Assembly: GCA_964019695.1 (NCBI GenBank)
Contig: OZ026520.1
Coordinates: 23,946,130 to 24,010,129, forward strand
Direction of reading: 5' to 3'
Length of the DNA stretch: 64,000 nt
Origin: Loripinus fragilis
Lineage: Eukaryota > Mollusca > Bivalvia > Lucinida > Lucinidae
The position numbers were made by a program, and so were the translations under genes. Positions 37,194 through 48,204 of this stretch are shown one piece after another. The notes beneath the pieces were generated by a model. That model was given only the letters and a program-made list of their open reading frames with translations, had not been told where the DNA came from and did no database searches. The first letter of the stretch is position 1. Each line of letters starts with the position of its first letter.

Positions 37194-37646
37194 AAAAAAA
37201 CTTATGAGTACGGAGACGTTCACGTAATGCAGGATGCACAGGACGATCGTAGTCAAATATGTTTAAATTATGTCACAAAAGGGCCTAATGTATTTGCTAA
37301 CATTAGTCGTTAATTTTATTGTTGCTTTCTATACAATGTTTGTACGATATATATATGTTCTTCAAAAGCAAAATAAAATTAATAAAACTTAAAATCCCAT
37401 TTTGTTTCCAAACCCTCTGTGAATAATTACATGCGCGGATCCAATGGGGGAACTGCGGATCCGGACCTCAGACCCTCGATTTTAAATTGTGCAACTTTGT
37501 CTGAACCACCCTGGTCTCCATCTAGACACCCTCTCCCCTCCTGAGACACATTTCTGGATCCAGGTTTACATTATTGCATGTATAAATACTGGTTTGCACC
37601 ATGCGTCACCGACTCAAACCTTCTTGTCAAAATAAAAATAAAAATT

Positions 37647-37875
37647 TAACTGGAAGCAGCGAATTTACGTTAAAATCGCTGCTACCAGTTAACTGGCAGC
37701 AGCGATTTTAACGTAAATTCGCTGCTGCCAGTTAACTGGTAGCAGCGATTTTAACGTAAATTCGCTGCTGCCAGTTAACTGGCAGCAGCGATTTTAACGT
37801 AAATTCGCTGCTGCCAGTTAACTGGTAGCAGCGATTTTAACGTAAATTCGCTGCTGCCAGTTAACTGGTAGCAGA
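37647..37875. repeat. 43-bp palindromic repeat array, right copy
   Basis: Five units with the pattern CCAGTTAACTGG, then CAGCAGCGATTTTAACGT, then AAATTCGCTGCTG. CAGTTAACTG is a perfect palindrome. Confidence 0.85.
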
Positions 37876-38162
37876 CCTTGCCATACTTTTTACCAATTTC
37901 GTAAATCTTAACAAATTATCAGTATTAAAACAACAGCATTTATATTAAAATTAACTGTATATAATTATTGGAGGGACGCAAATAATTACCAACAAGAGAA
38001 AAACACACCTGTTTTGTAAGATAATTCACTTTTTTCGTGCAGTTTTCAGCTATAGTGAACAGATTTATTGTGAAAACATAACTAAATTCTACTTTTACAA
38101 ATGATTTAAAAGCAAAATAAAAAAAAATCGAAAAATGTTCATAGTTGCAGACTTAGTCTCTT

Positions 38163-38398
38163 TAATGCGCCAATTGCAACAAAAATCGTCTGTTTTTTTC
38201 GTCTGCTGAAATGTTTAAAAGGCCTCTATGGCAAACAGTGCTGACCCAGATCAGACTGCTCCCATAGGAGCAGTCTGTTCTGGGTCAAAGCTATTTGTTT
38301 ATATACTTAATTCGTCAGTAATGTTAGGCAATTATTTGCAGCAGACGACTTCAGCAGACGACATTTTCAGGTGCATTTTTTTCTTGGCGCTTTAATGG
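38163..38398. mobile_element. Palindromic repeat family D, copy 3
   Basis: Ends TTAATGCGCCAATTGC and TTGGCGCTTTAATGG. Arms carry CGTCTGCTGAAATG and CAGCAGACGAC. The central hairpin is CAGACTGCTCCCATAGGAGC. It is the best-preserved copy. Confidence 0.7.
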
Positions 38399-38689
38399 CT
38401 AATTTTTACAAATGTACATGTATAAAAACGAAGATTCCATAACTCTTCGGCGGCTAATCGACACCGGATAGGCGGTAATCGAAAACGTCAATACTATCGA
38501 CGAACGTTGATCAAAAATCGTTAGAAACAGAGATTTTGATTGCCATTTGTCGCCCGACTGGCGACAAATGGCAATCGAAAACACTGTTTCTAGCGAGTTT
38601 TGATCCGCGTTCGTCGATTGTTAAGAGCATTTTCGATTGTGCCTATCTGGTGTGTAATCACGATTAACTGTTCTCTGCTGTGTGCCGTC

Positions 38690-38880
38690 TGCTCGTACTT
38701 TTAAACGTATGTAGCAAACAGTGTGGACCCAGATCAGACCACTTCTCTATGAGCTGTCTGACCAGGACCCACACCTTTCGCCTGTATACCTATAGGTCAG
38801 TACTTGAAGGAAGTATTTATATGTAGCAGACTTCAAGAGACGATATTTTCAGACATTTTTTTTTTCTTTTTTCGTAGCAG
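38690..38880. mobile_element. Palindromic repeat family D, copy 4
   Basis: Central AGCAAACAGTGTGGACCCAG hairpin against GACCAGGACCCACACC, with right arm GCAGACTTCAAGAGACG. Confidence 0.5.
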
Positions 38881-39104
38881 GCGAATAGTCTAGCTCCTCG
38901 ACTTTGATGTTTTTATAAATTTTACTTTATTGATCATTCAGTATAATTACATTTCATATAGCTAGTCTCACCTCTTCTCTTTTGATATCCCCACTTATCT
39001 CAAATATTGTTATCATAGAGGAAAGAGGGAGTATAAGTAAATTATTATTTTAAAATGAAATTACCATTTATTAAAAAGAATATGATATCGAACTAGGGGC
39101 TAGT

Positions 39105-39253
39105 ACTAGTGTTGCGTTTGGTGGCGCTCGCTTATTTGATCAGGTAATGCCCTTTTTTATGGAGCGGCTCCTCATCAGAATTGGTAATGTATACACATCT
39201 ATACGGAAAAAAATATTTTATTTTGAACTCGAAAGTTCAATGGAAAACGAGAA
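39105..39253 (+). promoter_or_regulatory. Conserved 5' flank of the plus-strand Shisa-like gene
   Basis: Aligns with the minus-strand gene's flank at 34046-34195 through GGAGCGGCTCCTCATCAG, ATTGGTAATGTATACACATC and GGAAAACGAGAA just before ATG. It is the likely 5' UTR and proximal promoter. Confidence 0.5.
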
Positions 39254-39308
39254 ATGGACCACCTTTATGCATATTCTGTGTTGATCATTATAACGTTTAT
39301 AAGACACA
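39254..39308 (+). CDS. Shisa-like gene (plus), exon 1: signal peptide
   Basis: ATG, 18 codons plus one base, then CACA|GTGAGT. MDHL is followed by a hydrophobic stretch (VLIIITFI). It matches the minus-strand exon 1 in length, phase and sequence. Confidence 0.8.
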
Positions 39309-39344
39309 GTGAGTTTATTTCATTGAAGGAAATAGTTTAACTTT

Positions 39345-39515
39345 CCAAAAATGTGGCATTATGACAAGTATAGACTCTAATGATGTGCAGTCAGTGGAGT
39401 AACAGTCATAGAATGTTCAAGCGACTAGCAAATGATCTGATCAGAGACTGCACGTATGCGCAAGATGGCCTGAGCCTTTGCTAGTCGCACACACCACATT
39501 GTCGGAAATCTCATA
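39345..39515 (-). repeat. Dispersed repeat family C, reverse copy
   Basis: Reverse complement of the family C core, with GCGACTAGCAAATGATCTGA and the terminal TGTGCGACTAGCAAAGG when read on the minus strand. Confidence 0.55.
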
Positions 39516-39879
39516 TTCATGTGTATTGCTTAGTTGCGTGGACTTCCAAAACTTACATAGTCTGTTTTTTCTTCTAGCTGTAGTCAACACTTTTAATAAG
39601 TAAACTTGCAAGGACACTGTTAAGATTCAGATCAAGTTCGATAAAAATCAATTAGGACTGATCTTGATCCAAATTATTTGACACCTTAATGATTAAGTGG
39701 TGTTCAGCTAATTTAAAAAAAATACACATACGAAAAGACAACAAAATACAAAAAAAACATACGGAACTAACCCAGCATATGTATAGTTTATAGAGTACCA
39801 ATATTAGTGAACAAATTTCTAGACATATTAATTTTGATGATACGATGAAGCACATTTATCACCTAAATTAGCGTATAAA

Positions 39880-40085
39880 AAATAGGTAGAAAATACCAGG
39901 TGAGTGTCTTTTGATATCAAGTTTACCAGGCAAGACTTGGAGAACGCTTGTTGACAGCACAAGACTACATGCATTATCAAAGCTGAGTCTGGTAAACTTG
40001 ATATCAAAAGACGCGAGCCTGGTATTCTCGTTATCAGCTTACCAAGTTTATTCACTCTTCAAACTAGCGAATATGACGTAATGAT
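39880..40085. mobile_element. Foldback element family F, copy 2
   Basis: GTCTTTTGATATCAAGTTTA and AAACTTGATATCAAAAGAC arms around a GAGAACGCTTGTTGACAGC centre. Same family as 31270-31480. A family C fragment adjoins it at 40093-40165. Confidence 0.65.
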
Positions 40086-40165
40086 TGATTTTTATGCGCA
40101 GGCTGATCTGAGGCTTTACTGGTCGCACATGCCACATTGTTGCAAATCTCCTGTCGTGGCTCATA

Positions 40166-40729
40166 TATATATACTCAGAACATTAATTGAATGGTATTAA
40201 GGTTCAATGTCAATTCTTATATTCAACTAATTATACGTGCATTCTATGTTTCCAGATATTTGCAACCAAAATTGATGTTTAATGCTGATTAAAATATAGT
40301 ACAGAAGCATATTTCTATCATTTGTATTCCATAATAATTGGCTCCAAAATCATTACTGGTTCCCAATCAAAAGATGACACCTACTATTGTAGTCCTTATG
40401 TTTTAATGCCAAATGCCAAAATGCTGTCATATTGGAACGGGTATGCCGTATCTGCACATTTTGTTGCAGAAAGTGTCGCCCGTTACTAGGTGCAAGGACT
40501 GATTGATGTTTTTTTGCTTGTTAACTTTGGGTAGAGATGGGTGTTACGTTTGGCAATGGTACTGTATCGTAACCAGCGACCCATAAATTTTGTTTTTGCA
40601 TTTTGCTGAATTGCAGAATGGTAGTTCTATAAAATACAAAAAGACTTTGTTTGAAAATTATTTTCTCAAGCGTAATAAAGTCAAAGTCATATCAATATCC
40701 TTCAATTGCTCTTCTGATTGTATAATCCT
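40166..40729. other. Intron 1 sequence; no gene recognised
   Basis: AT-rich with no recognised repeat or exon. Confidence 0.35.
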
Positions 40730-40935
40730 GGCCCCTAGGTCATAAAACTTTTGTCATGCTCAACTCAGCTGAGCACGAAATTTATCCTGCTCATAAATGT
40801 TAAAAATTCCAACAATTGTTGGCATTTTAACATTTAATAGCATGATAAAAACAACATCTGAGAGACTGAAAGCAAGTAACTTCTTCATTTGTCGGTATTT
40901 TAGTTTTTTGAGCAGTATAAATTCGTGCTCAGTTG
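40730..40935. mobile_element. Palindromic element family G copy
   Basis: CTGGCCCCTAGGTCATAAAA, CATGCTCAACTCAGCTGAGC, CAACAATTGTTGGCATTTTA and inverted GAGCAGTATAAATTCGTGC. It matches the outer element at 34230-35110 without the insertion. Confidence 0.6.
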
Positions 40936-41069
40936 CCAGAGATAACTTTTCTTACTTATTCTCTGTTTTAAACTTGAATTTCCAGCCTCAGATACTAATT
41001 TATGTATACAAGAAGAAGGATACATCCAAAAGTTTATACCTATCAGAGCCTGAAAAGAATCTGCAAATT

Positions 41070-41350
41070 TAAAACAAGAGATCCCTAGGGCCTTAGATCG
41101 CTCATCTGAATCCTAACACATGAGGAGATGTTGTTTCGTCTGTGGATAAAAATATATCATTTAAAGACATATCTATTTTTAGCTCGTGTGGCCATTTTGT
41201 TCAGCCGAGCTTAACAGGCTCAGGCATCATGAGGAACATCTCTGTGAAAATATTTTGAACTTAAAGAAGTTTTATCTAGAGCTCTGGTAGCCCTTTTGTT
41301 CTGAGCAGCGGAACAGTTTGTGCTATTTAAGTATAGGGGATTATGAGAAT
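41070..41350 (+). repeat. Possible mollusc-type dispersed repeat
   Basis: Opens AACAAGAGATCCCTAGGGCC and continues TTAGATCGCTCATCTGAAT. This resembles a widespread CAAGAG-GGCC-CGCTCACCTGAG repeat I associate with bivalve genomes. The identification is from memory. Confidence 0.35.
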
Positions 41351-41356
41351 ATAATA

Positions 41357-41561
41357 CAGTAAAACCTGTCTTAAGCGGCCACTTAAAAATAGACAAAACC
41401 AAGGTCTTAAAGGAAAATGGTAGCTTAATGGAGGTCGAAAGTATTGCAGAATGCTCATTGGAGCATTCTTCAATACTTTTGACCTGCATTAAGCGATACT
41501 AGGTATTGAAGACCATTTTTGGGTGCTCTTTTTGGGTGGCCGCTTAAGACAGGTTTTACTG
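41357..41561. mobile_element. TA-flanked palindromic MITE, family E, intact copy
   Basis: Ends CAGTAAAACCTGTCTTAAGC and the inverted match GCTTAAGACAGGTTTTACTG, flanked by TA on both sides (41355-41356, 41562-41563). A central GTATTGCAGAATGCTC hairpin is present. The TA duplication suggests Tc1/mariner-type mobilisation. It is non-coding. Confidence 0.85.
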
Positions 41562-41902
41562 TAATCTAAATTCTCAACGAGGATAAAATCAATCTGGGAG
41601 TCGTAGGAAAAACAACAACAAAATATGCAACTTTTCAGACCATAACACAAGCTTCAACAAGGTTTCAAAAAATTGGCATAATACCGCAAAGGTTATCCAT
41701 GTTATAATTAATAAAAGTGGACAGAGAACCTAAATACTTTCCATAACAGATGCTTAAAATGGTTAATAAATGAAACTATACATGTATGTTATTAAAATCA
41801 AGAAAATAGTCACTCAATTTAAATGTTTCTTTAATTTTGTTTTTTCTTGATTCCATCATAAAATTTTGCATCATTATCTTTAATTTATGTATGTTTCCCA
41901 AC

Positions 41903-41904
<2 letters not shown>

Positions 41905-41962
<58 letters not shown>

Positions 41963-41963
41963 T
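41905..41963 (+). repeat. (ATT)n microsatellite
   Basis: About 19 tandem ATT units; the isoleucine-run ORF on the minus strand is this repeat. Confidence 0.95.
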
Positions 41964-42055
41964 TAGGCAATAAGCGGCAAAAATAATCACTGCGCCCCAA
42001 ATTTAAAGGTTGTACGTCATCACAATGACAGCTCTTTTTATTATTTTTTTTTCAG

Positions 42056-42152
42056 CAACAGGGAAAGATTTCTGTTGGAATGGGTCCAGATTTAACCTGT
42101 GTGATTATGGTTGCTGTGGTGAAGGGTTAGTTCAAGAATGCTGTCCTATGTC
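42056..42152 (+). CDS. Shisa-like gene (plus), exon 2: six-cysteine ectodomain
   Basis: Acceptor TTTTTTTTCAG; donor ATGTC|GTACGT. It reads in one frame with two bases shared at each end. About 32 residues have the same cysteine spacing type as the minus-strand exon (C..C..GCCG..CC). The donor is weaker than the paralogue's GTAAGT. The length differs from the minus-strand exon by exactly one codon. Confidence 0.83.
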
Positions 42153-43614
42153 GTACGTAGATCCTTGCCTTTACCCTGACATTAACTAGTTAATAACCAA
42201 CATATCTCAATACGGACATCTTAATGAGATTCGATTATTTCCTGCAAAATGCAAATAAATTATTTTTGTTGGCTTTGTTGGTACATCTTTCCGTCTGCCC
42301 ATCTTTACGTCCTCTCAACGAAGCTTGCTTGGGGTTGCAGTAAGTAAAACAGCTACCTACATTCATGTATTATTTCACATGAAGACCGAAAATTATGGGG
42401 AAAACGGCAGTACAAAAGTATGCAAGATCTATAAATCTATATTCCGCTTAGCGATATTTTTATTTTCGTTTTCCACTTTGAAAAGGCATGCATGATTTAG
42501 CTCATTGTTTTCAAAAAGTACCATTGCTACTGACGTGAATGTAACGTGACATGATAAAATAAAGCAAATAATATAATAATACAATGCAAAGTTAAGTGCG
42601 CAAGAGCCATAATTCAAGCTATACTATATTTTGAGTTATTTCCCTCTTAAAATGGCCTTTTTGATATTCAGATTTCACAGTGTTTCCCAGGGTCATCGTT
42701 CAAATACTGCCCAGGGTAATCGTCCAATAACTACCACATTAAACGAGCAAGAGAAAAATAATATGTTGCTATATATCCAAGACACATTTACATTCCCTGT
42801 GTAGTTGCCTAGATGAAACCAACATTTCCCAGCTGCATGCATTTCTTGATGCAGAAGATTAAAATGTCATGTGATCAAGACTGCGCCTCTAGGCGGAGTA
42901 ACGTCAACGTCAGCCAATAACGTTCTTTGTTTATCAACATTTGCGTGACGTCATTCACGTATCGCCTCGACGTTATATTCACGAGTTTCGCGGCCCTGGC
43001 TGTTCCAACACCTCCCTTACAAATGAAATATTTCATGTTATAGGGGTAACTGATGGGGTTGGGTGCAGGATAATTAAGTTAATTTGATTGATAACATAGA
43101 ATGTAAATATAAGGATTGAAATATATATTTTAAGTTTGCACTGGATGATGCAAAATATTAGCTATTTAATGTTTCCGAGATGTATTTCGGGCTGCACAGA
43201 CACTATAGCTAATGTTTTACATCTTCTAGAGCAAGCTTAAAATGTGAACTTCAATCCTTAAATAGATAATTACAAAGTATCAACTCAATAGAAAGGTGGC
43301 CTTTTATACCAGTATGGGGCTCTTACTCAATCTATAGCGCTTCATTTATCGTCTACCATAGGGACAGTTAAGCACAAAAATAGCGTAAATTGCGAATAGT
43401 TTCTTATCCATAAGTTTAAACATGTGTTTTGTGTGCTACAAAGAACCAACCAATCATGTCGGTCCTTTTGGGTACCCACAACATATGTTTTGGTTGAGAA
43501 ATAAGAAAAAAATTCAGTTACGCACTTTTATCTTTGGGCCTGGGACTCTACAGATAAAACGGGTGGGGTAACCTTGTATACAGACTATCCCTTTAAAATG
43601 ATATGACAAAAATA
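42153..43614. other. Intron 2 sequence; no gene recognised
   Basis: A segment at 43465-43545 (GGGTACCCACAACATATG) is similar to 12925-13010 and 45300-45375. Several ACGTCA motifs lie at 42898-42990. No exon was found. Confidence 0.4.
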
Positions 43615-43905
43615 GTAAGTGAGTATGAGCAGGAAATACCACAATCACAAACCGCAGACAACCCCGTGGCAACGCGAGAAAGAGCCGCTCAACCATCACG
43701 AGACACCAGGAAGACAAATTAAGCAAAGCAACCAGCTCTCTCTTCCCCATCAAGATGATTGCAATACTAGAATGGACATAAAGTAACATACAACAAAACA
43801 TAGAACAATTACAGACTCCCACAATGGGAGTAACAATAAACAAAAAGTCAACAACAACAGAACCACCGCCTTAGAGCGGACATCAGCCTAAGCCACCCAG
43901 TCTGA
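43615..43905 (+). repeat. Dispersed repeat family A copy
   Basis: GAGTATGAGCAGGAAATACC start and GAACCACCGCCTTAGAGCGG near the end. The 109-codon minus-strand ORF at 43514-43843 is the same repeat-encoded shadow as at 16392-16721. Confidence 0.75.
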
Positions 43906-43964
43906 AATATCTGTTAAAAAAGCAGTGTCTGCTGCTTTCTGGATTGCTTGATAAGGGTGAGGAA

Positions 43965-44180
43965 ATCAGCCAAGAGTGACAGTGACTTCATGTTCTGTTT
44001 ATAAAGTTATCAGGGACTTATAATCGATAGATCACTTGTGTATTAATCCTATCATCAGGATAGGATTAGAAACACAAGTGATCTATCGATTCGCGTTAGC
44101 TCAAGTGAAGTGTATACACGTTTGTGTTTTACTTAGCAAATCTAAACAAAGTATTACGTCACTGTCACTCTTGGTTGGCA
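43965..44180. mobile_element. Nested palindromic element
   Basis: Outer arms CCAAGAGTGACAGTGAC and GTCACTGTCACTCTTGG enclose a hairpin: AATCGATAGATCACTTGTGT against its inverse, with ATCCTATCATCAGGATAGGA at the centre. Confidence 0.65.
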
Positions 44181-44290
44181 CGACAGTAAAATGTTAGTTT
44201 AGGCCATAAAACTGACTAAAGCAGTAGAAGCTAACCTGAGACTAAGAAAGTCGTAGAAAATTACTGACAATATTACCTGAATTGTAGGTA

Positions 44291-44488
44291 CAGTAAAACC
44301 TGTCTTAAGCAGCCGCTCAAAAATAGACAAAACAAAGATCTTAACGACAAATTGTACCTTAATGAAGATCGAAAGTATTGCAGAATGGAGCATTCTGCAA
44401 TACTTGTGACCTGTATCAAGCGATAATTGGTCTTCAAAACCTATTTTTGGTATTCTTTTTGAGTGGCCGCCTAAGACAGTTTTTACTG
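44291..44488. mobile_element. TA-flanked palindromic MITE, family E, second copy
   Basis: CAGTAAAACCTGTCTTAAGC start, CTAAGACAGTTTTTACTG end, TA at 44289-44290 and 44489-44490. Closely similar to 41357-41561. Confidence 0.85.
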
Positions 44489-44759
44489 TATGTGCGTTTA
44501 TTTTCTTGTAGAATTAATCTGAACAAGTCAGAACTAACGTCTACCCCAAATATTGGCCCTTATAGGCCGACCAACTCGAATGCGTCATTAGATTTTTTCT
44601 GCAGTATAGATTAAACTAAAAGTAAGTGAATATGTGGGCATGAAATACCTGTATACCAGCCCAAGGCTACATGAAGAAGAGCCACAGAACATGTACAGTA
44701 ACACGACATCCAAAATACAATAAATGTAAAGAAACCAGTAAAGGTGATTCAATAATTGT

Positions 44760-44965
44760 TCTATGTTTTGTTGTACGTTACTTTATGTCCATTCTAGTTT
44801 TGCAATCATCTTGATTGGGAAGAGAGAGCTGAATGCTTTGCTTAGTTTGTCTTCCTGTTGGCTCGTGGTTGTTGTGTGGCTCCGGGTGTGGCTCTACATC
44901 ACGGGTCACGGGTTTTTTCTTGCAGTTTGTGATTGTGGTATATCCTAATCATACTCAATTACTAT
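44760..44965 (-). repeat. Dispersed repeat family A, partial reverse copy
   Basis: TTGTACGTTACTTTATGTCC, GATTGGGAAGAGAGAGC and TGTGATTGTGGTATATCC are the reverse complement of the family's end region. Confidence 0.65.
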
Positions 44966-45402
44966 TTTTAATGCAATTTACACAATAAGGATGACATAAA
45001 ATATATGTTTATGCGGTCAACAGTTTAAACTTTCCAAATTATTTTGTACTATTCCTCTGAGAAGTGTTCTATTCTATTAAACATGATGTTTCTATGCAAT
45101 GTTTCTAGTGTCTATGTATTGCCCTGCAGTTCTGTTTAGCCCATCCTTCATTATGTCCTTGGTTACTAATGTTACTAACGTCGCGACGTTACGTTAGCTG
45201 ACGTCACATCCTTTACTGACAGTTTATGTTGTGCTACATTGTAGTAAGTTATTTAAATCACGGAAACTCCATGACACTTACCAGCAATCTAAACATATTC
45301 TTTTGAGTACCAAACAACATATGTATTGGTTGATTAATAAAAAAATCAGGTACGTACATTTATCTTGGGACCTGAAATTTATTAGTTTTATATTTATTCT
45401 AG

Positions 45403-45653
45403 TACTGGTGCCATTATTGGACTGGCGGTCGGTGGTGGGTTGTTATTGATCCTTATAGTCAGTTGTATCGGTTGCATAGTCTGCTGCTTAAAGAAAAGTA
45501 AAACTAGAATGCCTGGAGCTGGAACTGCAGTCTACCCTGCAACTAATACTAGAGTGCCTGGAGCTGGAACTGCAGTCTACCCTGCAACTAATACTAGAAT
45601 GCCTGGAGCTGGAACTGCAGTCTACCCTGCAACTAATACCAACTCTGTCTTAG
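45403..45653 (+). CDS. Shisa-like gene (plus), exon 3: membrane segment and repeat linker
   Basis: Acceptor TTTATTCTAG; donor TTAG|GTAAAA. It encodes a hydrophobic run (AIIGLAVGGGLLLILIVS), cysteine-rich CIGCIVCC, basic KKSKTR, then three 15-residue repeats (MPGAGTAVYPATNTR type) ending NTNSVLG. The minus-strand exon has a single PATNSNSVFG there, so the 96-bp length difference lies in this linker. One base is shared at each end. Confidence 0.86.
45509..45643 (+). repeat. 45-bp coding tandem repeat, three copies
   Basis: Units at 45509, 45554 and 45599 are nearly identical at the nucleotide level and keep the reading frame. Confidence 0.95.
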
Positions 45654-45827
45654 GTAAAAGATATTCAATTATCCACAGAGCTTGATATTCGATCCACATA
45701 TCACCTATATAGCCTCAAAACCAAAAGCTCACAATATCATTACGAAATGACATCGTGAGCTTTTGGTTTTAAGTCTATTATATATGTGCGTTAAGGACCA
45801 AACGTCAAGCTCCTATGAATAAACGTA

Positions 45828-46068
45828 ACTTTAAAGCGCGAATCACAGCAAATGTCGCCTGTTGCTATCATCTGCTAATGTTTTGAAACCTCTTTGAAAA
45901 ACAAGTGTAGATCGATATCGGAAAGCTTCTATAGAAGCAGTGCGTTTTGGTCTACAATTTGTGGTTCTATAGTTACAATAGTCAAAGATGTTAGCAAATC
46001 TATGCAGCCGGCGACTTAAACAGACATAGTTTTCATATGCAGTTTCTACTGGCTCTCTGAGGATTTAG
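45828..46068. mobile_element. Palindromic repeat family D, copy 5
   Basis: AGCGCGAATCACAGC start, GTCGCCTGTTGC and CGGCGACTTAAACAGAC arms, and a central AAGCTTCTATAGAAGC hairpin. A smaller hairpin lies just upstream at 45716-45773 (AACCAAAAGCTCAC and its inverse). Confidence 0.5.
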
Positions 46069-46263
46069 CTTAATAAATGTTTGGCCAGGAAGTGTCACAA
46101 TCAAAAAGTGTTGACCAACGCAAGGCACCATGAAGAAGAGACACAGACTACAGACAGGCACAACAAAATCGAAGTGATGTAACCAGTGCCAAACAATTGA
46201 AAAACAACAGAACACCGCCAGCTTAGGGCTTGGTATGCTTAGATATGAGCCAGTGCATGCGTA

Positions 46264-46470
46264 TGTGCGACCAGCAAAGCCTCAGATCAGCCTGCGCATA
46301 CGCGCAGTCTGATCAGAGCCTTTGCTAGTCGCTTGAGTATTCTATGACTGTTTAGCTACTGACTGAACACCATTTGGAGTTTCTAAGCTTAAAAGGAGGA
46401 TGCAGAGGCTTGTCCGAGTCTACGCATGTCAAAATGCCACATTGTTGGAAATCGCATGCACTGGCTCATA
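46264..46470 (+). repeat. Dispersed repeat family C copy
   Basis: GTGCGACCAGCAAAGCCTCA start with the GATCAGCCTGCGCATACGCG core. Almost the same as 13237-13445 over its full length. Confidence 0.75.
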
Positions 46471-48106
46471 TGTTGTTTCCAACCGCATTTTTGCCGTAAA
46501 TGCTACTGTTGCTCAAACAAAAAAAGTTTAGCTCGCGTACAGGTTTCCTAACGTTTTTAATGCATCCTCAAAGAGAGACAATCAAATCAAAGTCAGATAC
46601 AATGATGAAACAAAGAAAGGGGTTATTGATAAACAGATAGCCAGAACTAAAGAAAACCCTAAGTAAGGCAACGATGGTATCCAACTAAAGACGGCCATAA
46701 TATGACACTTACCTACCAATGAAAGTTTAAGGTCAGGGTGGTCAAAGAGTCATTCTGGGGCTTGATTTTTAGCATATTGTGTTATTGCATGATATATTTG
46801 TATGACTCCAGTTTTTAACCCATTTATGACGAATGTATTGAAATGTACCAGCCCTTAGACTTTCTTGAGTTTCTCATTGAACCGCTATGGTAAATCTAGC
46901 ATTTAGCCGAACAAGCTAATTTTGAGTGCATCAGTCAGTTGCAAACGACTGACAGGCCTAAATATTGTAAATAATGATCTTGGTGTGTTAATCTTTTGGG
47001 TAATAAAGCTGGGATTTAACAAAATCTATTTTCTAAATCACTTCCGCATTCCATGGAAGGTTGTTGACCTGTTTCGACATGTTGCGACCTGCTTCATCGA
47101 TCGATTTGGCTTTCATCAACTTTCCAACTTGGGACAAAGAGATAAATATGTTTACTAACTAATTCAACCAGCATCTACTTGTGGTAAGTTAATTTAACGG
47201 TAGAAAATCACTTTGTTTCAGTCACACATTTCTTGAATCGATGTGCAATGCCTTTCGCCATTAAACTGTTTAGCGAGTTCTGATTGGTGTATCCATGGAC
47301 GCTATAGGAAATTGAACCAATCAAATGACTTATTATAAAGCTGTTCACGTGATCGCGTGTTTGGTTACTAACAACAACCAGCTTCTTATAAAAGGATGGA
47401 ACATGCGAGCGGACGCTGTCGCAGCCTCCGGGCTTGAAAGCGACACATCGAAAACTCGAATTTACGAGGCTAGAAAGACCTTGAGAGAGGTACAAATTCG
47501 ATAAAATCGAATCTAGTAGCTATAGGCTTTAGAGATTCATAGATTCTCGAATTTGGCTCTTGGATAGCTCAAGCTTTGGGCTTTCCCAGTGTTTCGAATC
47601 TTGCAACCTTAGCCTCGTTTCGAATTTGAGTTAAGCCTCGTTTCGAATTTGAGTAAAGCCTCACTTCGAATATGAGCTTGTGCTCCGAATTTTAAGGCCT
47701 TGCCTTCTCTGTTGCATTGCGAATTTTGAGTAGATTTTAGACTTCCAATTTTTAAGCTTAATCAGATTTGTTAGTGATCAAAATTCGCAAGGCTTATAAA
47801 TTTAGAAACAGAGCTTGAAAGTCCTTCTCATTGTTTCAGTTCCTTCAGAACTTTAACTCCTCATAAACATCCTTAAGAGATGGCTAGTTCAAAAAATGTG
47901 TGAGACTTTGCTGATCTATTTTAAGATATCTTTAGGCACATTGTGTCATAGCTTGTTGACTGATCTGATTTGTATGTCCATGAAAAGTTTACCTGTTTAT
48001 GTGTCCTTGATAGCCTTCTATTTGAATAAATGTATATTAAATGTCATTAAATCTTCTTTGTTAATGAAACCACTCTACAGAATCAGAGTCTATCAGAACG
48101 AACCCT
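46471..48106. other. Intron 3 sequence; no gene recognised
   Basis: Three tandem copies of a 23-bp unit beginning AGCCTCGTTTCGAATTTGAG lie at 47611-47679, in a TTCGAAT-rich stretch (47380-47760). Short ORFs at 46922, 47208 and 47896 have no domain. Confidence 0.4.
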
Positions 48107-48204
48107 TGTAATGTTCCGACTCCTTTGCCGCGGCCTATTTATATTTATCCTGACTTTAGTTTACAATAAAGAGATTACATTAGCAAGGGGCTCGGGACGT
48201 TACA
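48107..48204 (+). repeat. Possible short solo LTR
   Basis: Begins TGTAATGTTCC and ends GGGACGTTACA, an imperfect terminal inversion. It contains a TATTTATATTTAT box and an AATAAAGAG signal in LTR-like order over 98 bp. No target duplication is visible and no second copy is present. Confidence 0.3.

Noticed and set aside
37647..37875. CRISPR-like regular repeats
   Set aside because: The units are directly adjacent palindromes without unique spacers, in a eukaryotic genome.
42898..42990. ACGTCA-rich segment as a CRE-type enhancer
   Set aside because: Motifs are short and expected by chance; no promoter or gene start lies beside them.
47208..47495. 95-codon minus-strand ORF
   Set aside because: No domain and no splice signals; the adjacent TTCGAAT-rich repeat explains its composition.
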